Source: UBA6163 sp031411655
Lineage (GTDB): Bacteria > Planctomycetota > Planctomycetia > Pirellulales > Pirellulaceae
Assembly: GCA_031411655.1 (NCBI GenBank)
Contig: JANOBM010000175.1
Location: 1-64,000 of the forward strand
Direction: 5' to 3'
DNA length: 64,000 nucleotides
The translations under genes were made by a program, and so were the position numbers. The notes below the pieces were generated by a model, which worked only from the letters and a program-made list of their open reading frames with translations, had not been told where the DNA came from and searched no databases. Below are positions 35,217-44,210 of this stretch, piece by piece (position 1 is the first letter of the stretch; every line of letters begins with the position of its first letter).

Positions 35217-36896
35217 TCAACGGGACGGACTGCTGCCGGCTTCGTGGGAGAACTCTGATTTAACGGGGGGCAAAAGTACCGATTTTTGCGGTAACCCTCC
35301 GTTTTGATCGACTCGAATCGTTAGGTGCCTTCGCCACTGAGCGTCATTTATTGCCGGGTGATCTAGCCGGTAATGGACACCTCGGGATTCTTCCCTTGCC
35401 AGCGCCGCGCGGGTCATCATTTGCGCTGTGCAGAGAAGATTCTGCAATTCCCAGCCCTCATCGTTGTAAAACTGAGTCTTCATGACAAAGGCGCAAAGCG
35501 AGTCGACCTGCTCAGCCGCTTCACGAAGCCCCATCGCATCGCGCTGAACACCCACAAGCCGGCCCATTAAGCTCTTCAGCGACGCCCGAACGTCAGCAAT
35601 GTCAAATTCCGGACCGGACGGTTTCGTCGCGTGGTCAATGGCAATCGCCCGCATTGAATCGGGCATTTGAGTCGCTAACGCAGAAGCGGCTTCTCCGGCA
35701 TGAGCGCCATAAACGAGCCCTTCCAGAAGGCTATTACTTGCCAACCGATTAGCACCATGCAATCCACTGCTGGTTACTTCACCTGCGGCCCACAGTCCGG
35801 GCAAACTAGTTTGGCCTTGGATGTCGACGGTTACGCCTCCGATCATGTAGTGGGCACCCGGCCGAACGGGAATTGGGTCGGTGGCGATATCAAGTCCGAA
35901 CTTTGAACAGGCGGAAGCAATGCCCGGAAAACGGCTTCGAGCTTCATCGGGATCCAGATGCGAAAGACTGAGGTAAACGCAACTGTGGCTCGTCTTTGCC
36001 ATTTGAGTGACGATAGACTGACTGACAACATCACGCGGAGCCAATTCCGCACGGGCATCGTAAGACGGCATGAATCGAAAGCCATCACAATCCAACAGAT
36101 GCGCTCCCTCGCCTCGAACCGCTTCGGTAATGAGCGATCGCGATGCGCCGGCAATATAAAGCACGGTCGGATGAAACTGGCAAAACTCCATATCACGAAG
36201 CTCGACACCTGCGCGATACGCCGCCGCGAATCCGTCACCCGTCGCAACGGCAGGGTTGGTTGACTCTCGATATACCTGTCCAGCACCACCCGTACAAAGT
36301 ATCGTTTGCTTTGCCCATACCAATTGCGGCGCACCGCCCGCGCGGCTGATCACAGCCCCTTCGCATCGTCCCTCGTGAGTAAGCAAGTCGATCGTAAAGG
36401 TACGTTCCCAAATATCCACGTTTGGTAACGCGCGTGTCTTCTCGATGACTGCGCGCATTACCTCTTTGCCCGTCGCATCACCAAGAGCATGGACGATTCG
36501 TTCATGGCTATGTCCACCTTCGCGACCGAGCGCGAGCGAACCGCCGAGCTGATCAAACTGAGTGCCCCATGCGATAAGTTCCTCAATTCGGCTCGGAGCT
36601 TCACGTACGACCATGTCGACAACGTTGGCATCGCAAAGATTACCACCGGCTGTGATCGTGTCAGCTACGTGTTCTTCAAAACGATCTTCGGGATCCAGTA
36701 CGCCAGCGATTCCACCTTGTGCGTAGTGGCTATTGGACTCCCTGAGTTCGTCCTTGGTAACAATCAATACGGATTGGTGACGCTGTGCGGCATTCGCGGC
36801 TCTCAGACCCGCGAGCCCACCGCCGATAATGAGGAGATCGGTGAAATAATGGGTGGAGCGTCCTGCGCGAAAAGGCACGAGGTACCGTGGGATCAT
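35217..36896 (-). CDS. nadB: L-aspartate oxidase
   Basis: FAD enzyme oxidising L-aspartate to iminoaspartate, first step of de novo NAD synthesis. FAD-binding DLLIIGGGLAGLRAA is near residue 20, SNSHYAQGGIAGV near 53, with EFCQFHPTVLY and the flavin-contacting HGANRLASNSLLEGLVYG near 380. Length (559) is normal. The ATG at 36896 overlaps the stop of the upstream VOC gene by four bases (ATGA), which fixes the start and suggests translational coupling. nadA and nadC are not in the window. Confidence 0.94.
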   Translation of the reverse strand: MIPRYLVPFRAGRSTHYFTDLLIIGGGLAGLRAANAAQRHQSVLIVTKDELRESNSHYAQGGIAGVLDPEDRFEEHVADTITAGGNLCDANVVDMVVREAPSRIEELIAWGTQFDQLGGSLALGREGGHSHERIVHALGDATGKEVMRAVIEKTRALPNVDIWERTFTIDLLTHEGRCEGAVISRAGGAPQLVWAKQTILCTGGAGQVYRESTNPAVATGDGFAAAYRAGVELRDMEFCQFHPTVLYIAGASRSLITEAVRGEGAHLLDCDGFRFMPSYDARAELAPRDVVSQSIVTQMAKTSHSCVYLSLSHLDPDEARSRFPGIASACSKFGLDIATDPIPVRPGAHYMIGGVTVDIQGQTSLPGLWAAGEVTSSGLHGANRLASNSLLEGLVYGAHAGEAASALATQMPDSMRAIAIDHATKPSGPEFDIADVRASLKSLMGRLVGVQRDAMGLREAAEQVDSLCAFVMKTQFYNDEGWELQNLLCTAQMMTRAALAREESRGVHYRLDHPAINDAQWRRHLTIRVDQNGGLPQKSVLLPPVKSEFSHEAGSSPSR

Positions 36897-37318
36897 GTGG
36901 TCGCGTTGGATGATATCACTCTTGCATCGGAAGTCGGTTTGGAAAGGGAGCTTGAATGCACCTGGCACAACTCGATCCAGTGGCCGTCTGGGTCGATAAG
37001 AAATGTTTGGTGTACACCGTCCGGACGTGTTCGCCGCGGAAGCCGGCGGGCTCCCACGAGGTCGAGATGTGCATCCCACTCATCGAGATCGTCCACTGCA
37101 AACGCAACGTGGTTTCCACGATGATGGGAGTCTACCGCATGCTGTCGATCGCCGATCAAGTGCAGTTCCTGCGTTACCCCCAACCGAAACCATGCGCCCG
37201 GAAAATCAAAATTTGGCCTCAAAAGTGCCTGAAGCCTCAGGGTTTGCGAGTAAAACCTTACACTTGTGTCGACATCCGCCACGTGCAAAGCAATATGGTT
37301 CAATTCAAGAATGTGCAT
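36893..37318 (-). CDS. VOC (glyoxalase/dioxygenase fold) protein
   Basis: 141-residue single VOC domain. It starts MHILELNHIALHVADVDTSVRFY, with a metal-position His in the first strand (NHIALHV), and includes HHRGNHVAFAVDDLDEWDAHL and IDPDGHWIELCQV, where His and Glu complete a typical metal site. Small VOC proteins include glyoxalase I and antibiotic-resistance proteins; the substrate cannot be assigned. Its stop overlaps the nadB start by four bases. The start at 37318 was preferred over one nine codons upstream. Confidence 0.85.
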   Translation of the reverse strand: MHILELNHIALHVADVDTSVRFYSQTLRLQALLRPNFDFPGAWFRLGVTQELHLIGDRQHAVDSHHRGNHVAFAVDDLDEWDAHLDLVGARRLPRRTRPDGVHQTFLIDPDGHWIELCQVHSSSLSKPTSDARVISSNATT

Positions 37319-37545
37319 CGTAATTGGGTTTTTGGATTGCCTCATGGTCGATCGGCGGCACGCTTTCGCTTTCGAACCCCCTCAATCGTAGACGGTCACC
37401 CGCTTTCCCTGCTAGGATGCTGCGGTCCGACAGGCCGGTCAATGACCGCCTAGGGCTCGCTAGACTCCGGCGTATTTTAATCAACATAGCCGACCTTCCA
37501 GCCCTACCGGTCGGGCCAACCTTCTCCTTTTGGACGCATTCGTCA

Positions 37546-38331
37546 GTGATCAACCCAACGCCCTCGCAGCCTGCCTATGACGACGACGGCAACCGAGAAC
37601 GGCCACGGCGGCGCGACGATTCCGGCGGAGAAACACGCAAAAAACCCGCACGCGGCAACACACTTCATAGCCGCGACACAGCGCCAACCAAACCGGCAAA
37701 GATTCGCCCGACAAAACTTCGCATCATCGGCGGGTCGATGCGGGGGCGCGGTGTTCTCTACCTTGGTGACCGCGCCACTCGACCGATGAAAGACAGTATT
37801 CGGGAGACCGTTTTCAACATTCTGGGTCACTCGATGAAGAAAACAATCGCTTGGGATCTGTTTGCGGGTACCGGCGTCCTTGCTATTGAATCGCTCAGCC
37901 GCGGCTCGGTTCACTCGATTGCGATCGAGAAGAGCGGCTATGCCGCAAAGAACATTCGAAATTCTGCCGATGCGATCGGGATTGGCAGCGAGTTAGAGGT
38001 GATTACCGGGGATACTTTTCGGGTCGCGCCAAAACGAATGCAAGACTTACTCGCTTCGAGCAGCATTGCCTCGCCCAACAACGAAGTCACGTTCGATACC
38101 AACTCGCCCTGGGTGGTTTTCTTTTGTCCCCCTTACGCCATGTGGATGGACGCAACGGACAAACTTTTTGAACTGCTCACCCTCACAGCGGACCTTGCCC
38201 CCGCAGGAAGCCAGATCGTTGCAGAAACCGACAAGTTCTTCGATGTCGAAACACTCCCTTTCGAGGGCTGGGATGTTCGGCGCAAGGGAAATGTTACAGT
38301 CTCGTTCATCGAGCTATCCAATCGAACTTAG
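37546..38331 (+). CDS. rsmD: 16S rRNA (guanine-N2)-methyltransferase RsmD
   Basis: SAM-dependent enzyme methylating G966 of 16S rRNA. The core opens KLRIIGGSMRGRGV, then RPMKDSIRETVFNIL, the SAM-binding DLFAGTGVLAIESLSRG near residue 104 and EKSGYAAKNI. The catalytic (D/N)PP(Y/F) motif appears as CPPY (FFCPPYAM). The first ~60 residues are polar, Arg-rich and not conserved. The start is uncertain: I list a GTG at 37546, but the frame is open back to 37324. It lies divergently from the VOC gene and convergently with the acyl-CoA-dehydrogenase-like gene. Confidence 0.83.
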   Translation: MINPTPSQPAYDDDGNRERPRRRDDSGGETRKKPARGNTLHSRDTAPTKPAKIRPTKLRIIGGSMRGRGVLYLGDRATRPMKDSIRETVFNILGHSMKKTIAWDLFAGTGVLAIESLSRGSVHSIAIEKSGYAAKNIRNSADAIGIGSELEVITGDTFRVAPKRMQDLLASSSIASPNNEVTFDTNSPWVVFFCPPYAMWMDATDKLFELLTLTADLAPAGSQIVAETDKFFDVETLPFEGWDVRRKGNVTVSFIELSNRT

Positions 38332-38490
38332 AGCTTTGGCTCGAATAGAAATCGCATGAGTCAAACCGATAAAGAAGAAATTGGTTAAGCTTGAGAAGGC
38401 TCGGTCCACGTCTCCACCGAGAAACGCTGTTTGACAATTGCGGGTTTACCAATCCACTGCGAACTGAAGACGCCCGAAATACGAGGCCGC

Positions 38491-39591
38491 TCACGGCTCG
38501 ATCCCGGCAAGCTCGCAGAGGTGCTCGTTGGCAACCGGTTGTGGACAGCTCCAAACCAAAAAGAACAATGCTTCGCGGCACCAACGACCGACACAGTGCC
38601 CTTCGACATATCCGGCCCCCTTGGCGGCCGTCATCGCGGCTTGCGTCGTTCGCATCACCAAACGATTTGCACTTCCCCGTAACTGCCCGGCGTCGCAAGC
38701 TTGGCCGCTGACCGCACCGATCAAATCATTCGCAAGCGACATCGTTTGTTCGTCGAGTTGCCTTGCGATGGGCAGAAGGTCTTGTCGTCTTTCAGACTCT
38801 TGCGTCAAGAAGTCGACCGCGGCACGCGCGAGACCGACGGCTAGCGCCGAAGTTTGAAGGCCACCGGTACCTGCGCCCGATCCCGAGCGAAGGACCCCTT
38901 CGGCCGGTCCCGCGATCACAAGCTCTGACCTCACATGAACATTATCTAACGTCACGCTGTCGGTACAACTTGCCGACAACGCGATCAACTCGGTCCCCGC
39001 CCCGCATCGCAGTCCCTCCGCATCGGTTGGGACACTGAACAATAGCTCGCGTCCATCCGGCAAGGTCGCTGCCAAAACAATCACGTCTGCATGCGCTGCT
39101 CCCGTGACCCACGGCGACATCCCGTTAAGAAGATAACCGTCGGCAACGATGGTCGCTTGCAGGACGGGGGTGCCCAAATATTGTCGACTTGTCGTCAGGT
39201 GACTGATACCCACGGTTGCAAACTTTCGCCCAGAAAGTAAGTCAGGCAGCCAGCGAGCCTTCAATTCAGCTTGCTCGCAGCCCGCTATCCGCTTGCACGC
39301 GCCGATGAACTGGGTAATGACAAAGGTGGTGGTTAAATCAGCGGCTGCCAGCCGAAGGTATCCACGTATCTGGTCGGCGTCGCTCCAGCCAACTCCTCCC
39401 ACGGTTTGCGGCAAAAACCAACGAAAAACCCCTGCCTTGGCGCAAAGTGAAAGGGCGTGAGAAGGCCAGTTGGCGGTCGATTTCCACTGCGACGCCAGCC
39501 CGGCAAGCTCATGGCAAAGCCCGTCGAGCAACGGATCAGAGGGAGATGAAATCGGCTTCGCGGTAAATCCAGCGTGAGGCGACTTGGGCAC
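38491..39591 (-). CDS. Acyl-CoA dehydrogenase-like protein
   Basis: 366-residue flavoenzyme-like protein of the acyl-CoA dehydrogenase fold. Segments with the expected layout are AGVFRWFLPQTVGGVGWSD (N-terminal helical domain), FATVGISHLTT in the middle beta domain where FAD contacts normally lie, GYLLNGMSPWVTGAAHADVIVLAA, and a C-terminal helical bundle (AVGLARAAVDFLTQESERRQ). Both length and C-terminus are short of the ~380 typical, and the catalytic Glu cannot be assigned with confidence. It has no neighbours from beta-oxidation. A hydroxylase or desulfurisation-type relative remains possible. Confidence 0.72.
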   Translation of the reverse strand: MPKSPHAGFTAKPISSPSDPLLDGLCHELAGLASQWKSTANWPSHALSLCAKAGVFRWFLPQTVGGVGWSDADQIRGYLRLAAADLTTTFVITQFIGACKRIAGCEQAELKARWLPDLLSGRKFATVGISHLTTSRQYLGTPVLQATIVADGYLLNGMSPWVTGAAHADVIVLAATLPDGRELLFSVPTDAEGLRCGAGTELIALSASCTDSVTLDNVHVRSELVIAGPAEGVLRSGSGAGTGGLQTSALAVGLARAAVDFLTQESERRQDLLPIARQLDEQTMSLANDLIGAVSGQACDAGQLRGSANRLVMRTTQAAMTAAKGAGYVEGHCVGRWCREALFFLVWSCPQPVANEHLCELAGIEP

Positions 39592-39748
39592 GGGTGACCT
39601 GAACGATTAAAGGGGGAATGTCGCCGTCGGGAATCGAGGAGAGCAAAAAAAATGTCGCAAGCATTAAAAACGACTCTTCAGAAAAAAGAAAACCGGTATG
39701 CTCGGACGTTTGTCAAAACATCGTAACCGCATTGTCACTCAAGGTAAT

Positions 39749-39769
39749 CGTGTCGTGTGACACGTTTTT
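39749..39769 (+). promoter_or_regulatory. Hairpin plus T-run in the glgP leader
   Basis: CGTGTC (39749-39754) pairs with GACACG (39759-39764) around GTGT and is followed by TTTTT. No plus-strand gene ends here, so this may be an attenuator-like element in the leader of the phosphorylase gene, or a dimeric operator (TGTC-gtgt-GACA). Confidence 0.3.
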
Positions 39770-39844
39770 GATCGCAATGAGCTGTCGCTCGCCTACAAAG
39801 CGGGCTTAGCGGCGATATTGACGCCTATTGACACATTTTCTCCC

Positions 39845-42058
39845 ATGCCAACTGAACCTGAGATGTCCACCACGTTGCCACCGTCAAACTTGAGCGAATT
39901 GGGTGATCCCACCAGCACTGAGGCGAGCGCCATCTTCGAAAAGCTATGGGCTTTAGCCAATAATCTATGGTGGTCATGGCACCCAGAGTGCGATCAATTA
40001 TTTCGTGATATCGATCCGATCCGCTGGCGCCAACTCGACCACAACCCGGTGGCGTTACTGCGTGAACTTTCTCCCGATCAATTGGCCCAACGGGCAACCG
40101 AACTCGTTCTGCAAAGCCGGATTAATTACGCTTACCGTCGCCTTCAGGAGTATTTGAGTACGACGCAGACATGGGCATCGACCAATGCCGGTGTGCTAGG
40201 TGCGAAACCCGTCGCCTATTTTTCTGCTGAGTTTGGCATCCATGAATCGGTGCCAATCTATAGCGGAGGCTTGGGAGTACTCGCTGGCGACCACATCAAG
40301 AGTGCCTCCGGATTGGGAGTACCTTTGGTTGCGATTGGCCTCTATTACTCGCAAGGCTACTTCCGACAACAGCTCGATGACTCGGGGATGCAGCAAGAGG
40401 ACTATCTCGATACAAAAATCGAGAACCTGCCGATGCAGCCAGCACTGGACAGCGATGGCCGTCCTATTACGGTCAACATTGATACTCGAAACGGAAGCCT
40501 GCGAGCGAAAGTGTGGCTTATGCATGTCGGCCGCGTTCGCCTTTACCTTCTCGACTGCAACGTCGATGGCAACAAGCCCGAAGATCGTGAATTGACTAGC
40601 CGCTTGTACGGCGGTGACCATCGTACTCGTATTCGTCAAGAACTAGTTCTCGGCGTAGGAGGCGTTAGAGCGTTAGAGGCGCTTGGAATCAAACCGGGTG
40701 CCTACCATCTCAACGAAGGACACAGCGCTTTTGGTGCCATTGAAGTCGTCCGACAACGGATGGTCGAAGATGGACTTTCGTTTGTTGAAGCAGCACGCCA
40801 AACGGCAAGACTCACCTGCTTCACGACTCATACTCCGGTGCCTGCGGGCCACGATCGCTTTCCAGCGGATATGATCGAGGAACACCTCGGACCGCTGCGT
40901 GATTCGATGGGCATTTCGCATGAACAATTGATGGCCCTGGGGCGAGTGGATCCGAACAACAATGACGAAATGTTCTGCATGACCGTGATCGGGCTTAAGT
41001 TAAGCCACTACGCAAATGCAGTTAGCAATCTCCACGGGGTAATCAGTCGTCGCATGTGGTCATGCATGTGGCCGGATCGACCCGAGGAAGAAGTTCCCAT
41101 TGGTCACATCACGAACGGGGTCCACGTTCACTCCTGGCTCGCTGCGCAAATGTCACAATTGTATGACAAGCACTTTCCGGCGAATTGGGCTAGGCGGATT
41201 CAGTATCCAGAAATCTGGCAATCGATCCACGACGTCGATCCAGGCGAATTGTGGGAAACGCACAACGCACTCAAACACAACCTCCTTTCGTTCGTACGTC
41301 GTCGATTGAGCCGTCAGTGCCGCCGTCGGGGTGAAAGCGATTCGGCCATCGAAGCGGCTCGCAATGCCCTCAATCCGCAAACGCTGACAATCGGTTTCGC
41401 CCGAAGATTTGCTACCTACAAGCGTGCGAACCTGGTTTTCAAAGAGCTTGACGTGATAGCGGACTTACTTGCCAATGAACAAAGACCCGTTCAATTCCTT
41501 TACGCCGGTAAGGCGCACCCGAAGGACGAGCCCGGCAAGCGGTTCATTCAAGAGATCTCCAACCTGCGTCACGATCCACGATTTGCAGGGCGAGTGGCTT
41601 TTATTGAAGACTATGACATCAATGTCTGTCGCCACCTGATACAAGGTGTTGACGTCTGGTTGAACAACCCGCGCCGACCATTGGAAGCATCGGGTACGAG
41701 TGGACAAAAGGCGGTTCTAAATGGTGGTCTCAACTGTAGCATTCTTGATGGATGGTGGGCGGAAGCGTACAACGGCGTCAATGGATTCGCCATCGGACAC
41801 GGCACCAGTCACATCAATGACCACATCACCGATGATCGCGATGCGGATGCGCTTTATCACACCCTGACCAAGGAGGTGATACCGTGCTATTACGATCGCG
41901 ATAGCGATGGACTACCAAAAGCTTGGATCAAGCGAATGATGCATAGCATTAGCACGCTTGCCTGGCGGTTTAGCAGTCACCGCATGGTCGCCGACTACAG
42001 TAACCATAGTTACTTGTGGGCTGCTGGCGGAGTCACCTGTGACATGCGGTACAGCTAA
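39845..42058 (+). CDS. glgP: Alpha-glucan (glycogen/maltodextrin) phosphorylase
   Basis: GT35 phosphorylase releasing glucose 1-phosphate from alpha-1,4-glucans, PLP-dependent. The N-terminal ~100 residues have the DUF3417 element (LWALANNLWWSWHPECDQLF) of the TIGR02094 branch. AYFSAEFGIHESVPIYSGGLGVLAGDH, YHLNEGHSAF and RFATYKRA follow, and the PLP Lys lies in the GTSGQKAVLNGGLN motif near residue 621. In this branch Met commonly precedes the PLP Lys; here it is Gln. Length (737) is normal for the short bacterial form. Start chosen at the ATG 39845; a TTG at 39818 and an ATG at 39863 are alternatives. Confidence 0.93.
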   Translation: MPTEPEMSTTLPPSNLSELGDPTSTEASAIFEKLWALANNLWWSWHPECDQLFRDIDPIRWRQLDHNPVALLRELSPDQLAQRATELVLQSRINYAYRRLQEYLSTTQTWASTNAGVLGAKPVAYFSAEFGIHESVPIYSGGLGVLAGDHIKSASGLGVPLVAIGLYYSQGYFRQQLDDSGMQQEDYLDTKIENLPMQPALDSDGRPITVNIDTRNGSLRAKVWLMHVGRVRLYLLDCNVDGNKPEDRELTSRLYGGDHRTRIRQELVLGVGGVRALEALGIKPGAYHLNEGHSAFGAIEVVRQRMVEDGLSFVEAARQTARLTCFTTHTPVPAGHDRFPADMIEEHLGPLRDSMGISHEQLMALGRVDPNNNDEMFCMTVIGLKLSHYANAVSNLHGVISRRMWSCMWPDRPEEEVPIGHITNGVHVHSWLAAQMSQLYDKHFPANWARRIQYPEIWQSIHDVDPGELWETHNALKHNLLSFVRRRLSRQCRRRGESDSAIEAARNALNPQTLTIGFARRFATYKRANLVFKELDVIADLLANEQRPVQFLYAGKAHPKDEPGKRFIQEISNLRHDPRFAGRVAFIEDYDINVCRHLIQGVDVWLNNPRRPLEASGTSGQKAVLNGGLNCSILDGWWAEAYNGVNGFAIGHGTSHINDHITDDRDADALYHTLTKEVIPCYYDRDSDGLPKAWIKRMMHSISTLAWRFSSHRMVADYSNHSYLWAAGGVTCDMRYS

Positions 42059-42106
42059 TTGATGAAATATCGAAACGCGTGACCAACCATCGCTGCCACG
42101 GAATCA

Positions 42107-43009
42107 TTAGATCCGTTGCAGCAGTTCGGACTTTTTGGTCGCGAATTCGTCTTCCGTGATCACACCGGCGTCTCGCAACTTTGCAAGACGCTCGATCGCG
42201 TTGATGGCGTCATCCGTCGACATAGAGCCCGACTGCTGTGAGCCCATGCTGCCTCCAAGCGAGGAGACAGTTCCCGGTCTCTCGACATCAGGCGGAGGGG
42301 TTGTGAAGGGCCTCTCGGGATCTGAGAACGATGCTTGGCCGACCACGCTCAAACTTGGTTCGCTGGTCGTTGCGAAAGCCGACGGAAAAGGTGACTCCGA
42401 GTTGGTGACCGAGAGCTGACTCGCCGCTCCAGCGCCACTCACAATGGGCAATGACCGTAGGTCGACCGTCCCATACTGACTAGTAAAGCTGACTGATGCA
42501 CCTCCACTTTGCTGTTGCGACACGCCTCCGATTTGATGATCAAGGGTATCGTAGACGGTGACATTTTGACCATCGCTGATAGCCAGTCGCCTCGCCCCCG
42601 CAAAGAATGCGTAACGATACTGATTCTGACTACCGCTTGAATTGGGTGAGCCTAATTCTGATGGCCACCAACTGCCGCCGTTGCCTAGCCCCGTCGACGA
42701 GTCGGTTCGCTGGGGCACCACCTGGATCTGTCGATCGATGACGGCGTTTGAAAGTTCGCCACAAATACCGTCAACTTTCGACTTGAGTTGGTAATTGAAC
42801 ATATCTCCTACCATGGTCATGCCGCCTCGCATCCATTGGCCTCCGCCGCCCAGTTCGTTGAGATTGAACTGAGCCATCGTGCCGCCTCCCCTCAAGATCG
42901 ACTCTAGCATGAGGGAAATCGTGTCAGTGCTAACTCCGTATCGAAAGGCGATGTCGCTGACTAGTCGCTCGCCTTCTTCAGTCCAACGTGCCATCATCAT
43001 CCCATTCAC
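42107..43009 (-). CDS. SHOCT-domain protein of unknown function
   Basis: 300 residues. The last ~37 form a SHOCT domain (AIERLAKLRDAGVITEDEFATKKSELL), a short helical hairpin found at the C-terminus of many oligomeric bacterial proteins. The N-terminal ~100 residues have a conserved-looking ARWTEEGERLVSDIAFRYGVS, then a Gly-rich stretch (FNLNELGGGGQWMRGGMTMVG). The middle is Ser/Gly/Gln-rich low complexity. No signal peptide. It converges with glgP. Function is unknown; the WTEEGERLV...FRYGVS type is widespread. Confidence 0.78.
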   Translation of the reverse strand: MNGMMMARWTEEGERLVSDIAFRYGVSTDTISLMLESILRGGGTMAQFNLNELGGGGQWMRGGMTMVGDMFNYQLKSKVDGICGELSNAVIDRQIQVVPQRTDSSTGLGNGGSWWPSELGSPNSSGSQNQYRYAFFAGARRLAISDGQNVTVYDTLDHQIGGVSQQQSGGASVSFTSQYGTVDLRSLPIVSGAGAASQLSVTNSESPFPSAFATTSEPSLSVVGQASFSDPERPFTTPPPDVERPGTVSSLGGSMGSQQSGSMSTDDAINAIERLAKLRDAGVITEDEFATKKSELLQRI

Positions 43010-43094
43010 TTATCGCGGTGTTTCCAAAAACCGGGCAGAATATCACTGTTAACCCGTTAAACATTCTCAGTTGATCCTAACAAAGAGCCAGTTC

Positions 43095-44150
43095 ATGCGA
43101 TGCTGCTTCACGTCAGAAATAATGCGTTTGCTCCCTGTCTTCGTCTTTGTCGGCATGATAATGGTCGGCAACGCCCCCCAGGCTTTTTCGCAGGTTGCCG
43201 ATGTCGAAGTCGTGATCGGCCCGCACGCTACAGTGCCAACCACGGACGCCAAAAGTCAACTAGACACGCCGTTTGCAATCGAATTTGACGATCAGGACGC
43301 CATGATCATCGTCGAATATGATGGTGGTCGCATTCTCCGATGGCATCCTGGACAAGACTTAGTGACGTTGGCGGGAAATGCTCAACCCGGATACGTGGAT
43401 GGGCCAGCGCGCGATGCTAGGTTCAATAAACTACACAACCTGGCAATCCTTGATGATGGTTCGATGGTGCTCTCCGATCACCTCAACCACGCTATTCGGA
43501 AGTTTGATCCCCATAAAAACATTGTCTCTACCATTGCGGGAAACGGGAGCATTGGACCGGCGGTTGCCAGCGTGGACGCCGCCTCCGCAACGTTCAACCA
43601 ACCGATTTGCGTTTCGCTGACGCCGGATCGAAAGGCGGTTTTGATCGCCGACATTGGTAACCGGCGAATTCGAAAACTCGATCTGTCGACGGGAAACATT
43701 ACCGTCGTCGCTGGCAATGGCACCAAAGGCTTTCCGGAAAATGGTTCACTCGCAACCCTAGCCTCGCTGCTTGACCCTCGCGGCGCGATCCAAAACGAAC
43801 TGGGAGAATTATTTGTGATCGATCGTGGGGGGAATCGGTTGTACCGAGTCGACGCCGATGGCTTGATTTCTACTATCGCCGGTGACGGTAAAGCAGGCCT
43901 TCGCGACGGCGAAGCCTTGAAGAGCCAAATGAATGGTCCCAAACACCTGTGCTTCGGACCGAAGGGCGAAGTCTATATCGCGGATGACAACAACAACGCG
44001 ATTCGAAAATACACACCCCAATCCCATCAGTTGTCAACGATTGACCTTGGCTTGTACAAGCTCAACCGCCCACACGGTGTCTGCACGCACGACGGATGGT
44101 TGTACATCGCCGACAGCTACCATCACCGAGTTTTGCGAATAAAACTCTAG
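43095..44150 (+). CDS. Exported NHL-repeat beta-propeller protein
   Basis: 351 residues. The N-terminal segment (MRLLPVFVFVGMIMVGNAPQAFSQ) is a signal peptide, so the protein is periplasmic or secreted. It is followed by about five or six NHL-type blades with recurring units such as LAILDDGSMVLSDHLNHAIRKF, VLIADIGNRRIRKLDL and VYIADDNNNAIRKYTP, and linking VSTIAGNGS/VVAGNGTKG phrases. Such propellers bind ligands or proteins; no catalytic motif is seen. The start could equally be the later Met at 43122; both leave the signal intact. It converges with the ABC-2/CPBP gene. Confidence 0.82.
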   Translation: MRCCFTSEIMRLLPVFVFVGMIMVGNAPQAFSQVADVEVVIGPHATVPTTDAKSQLDTPFAIEFDDQDAMIIVEYDGGRILRWHPGQDLVTLAGNAQPGYVDGPARDARFNKLHNLAILDDGSMVLSDHLNHAIRKFDPHKNIVSTIAGNGSIGPAVASVDAASATFNQPICVSLTPDRKAVLIADIGNRRIRKLDLSTGNITVVAGNGTKGFPENGSLATLASLLDPRGAIQNELGELFVIDRGGNRLYRVDADGLISTIAGDGKAGLRDGEALKSQMNGPKHLCFGPKGEVYIADDNNNAIRKYTPQSHQLSTIDLGLYKLNRPHGVCTHDGWLYIADSYHHRVLRIKL

Positions 44151-44210
44151 CGATGGGACGGGGAAGGAATGTGGGCAGCGGAACTCCCTAAGCGTCGTGC
44201 AAATCTACGT

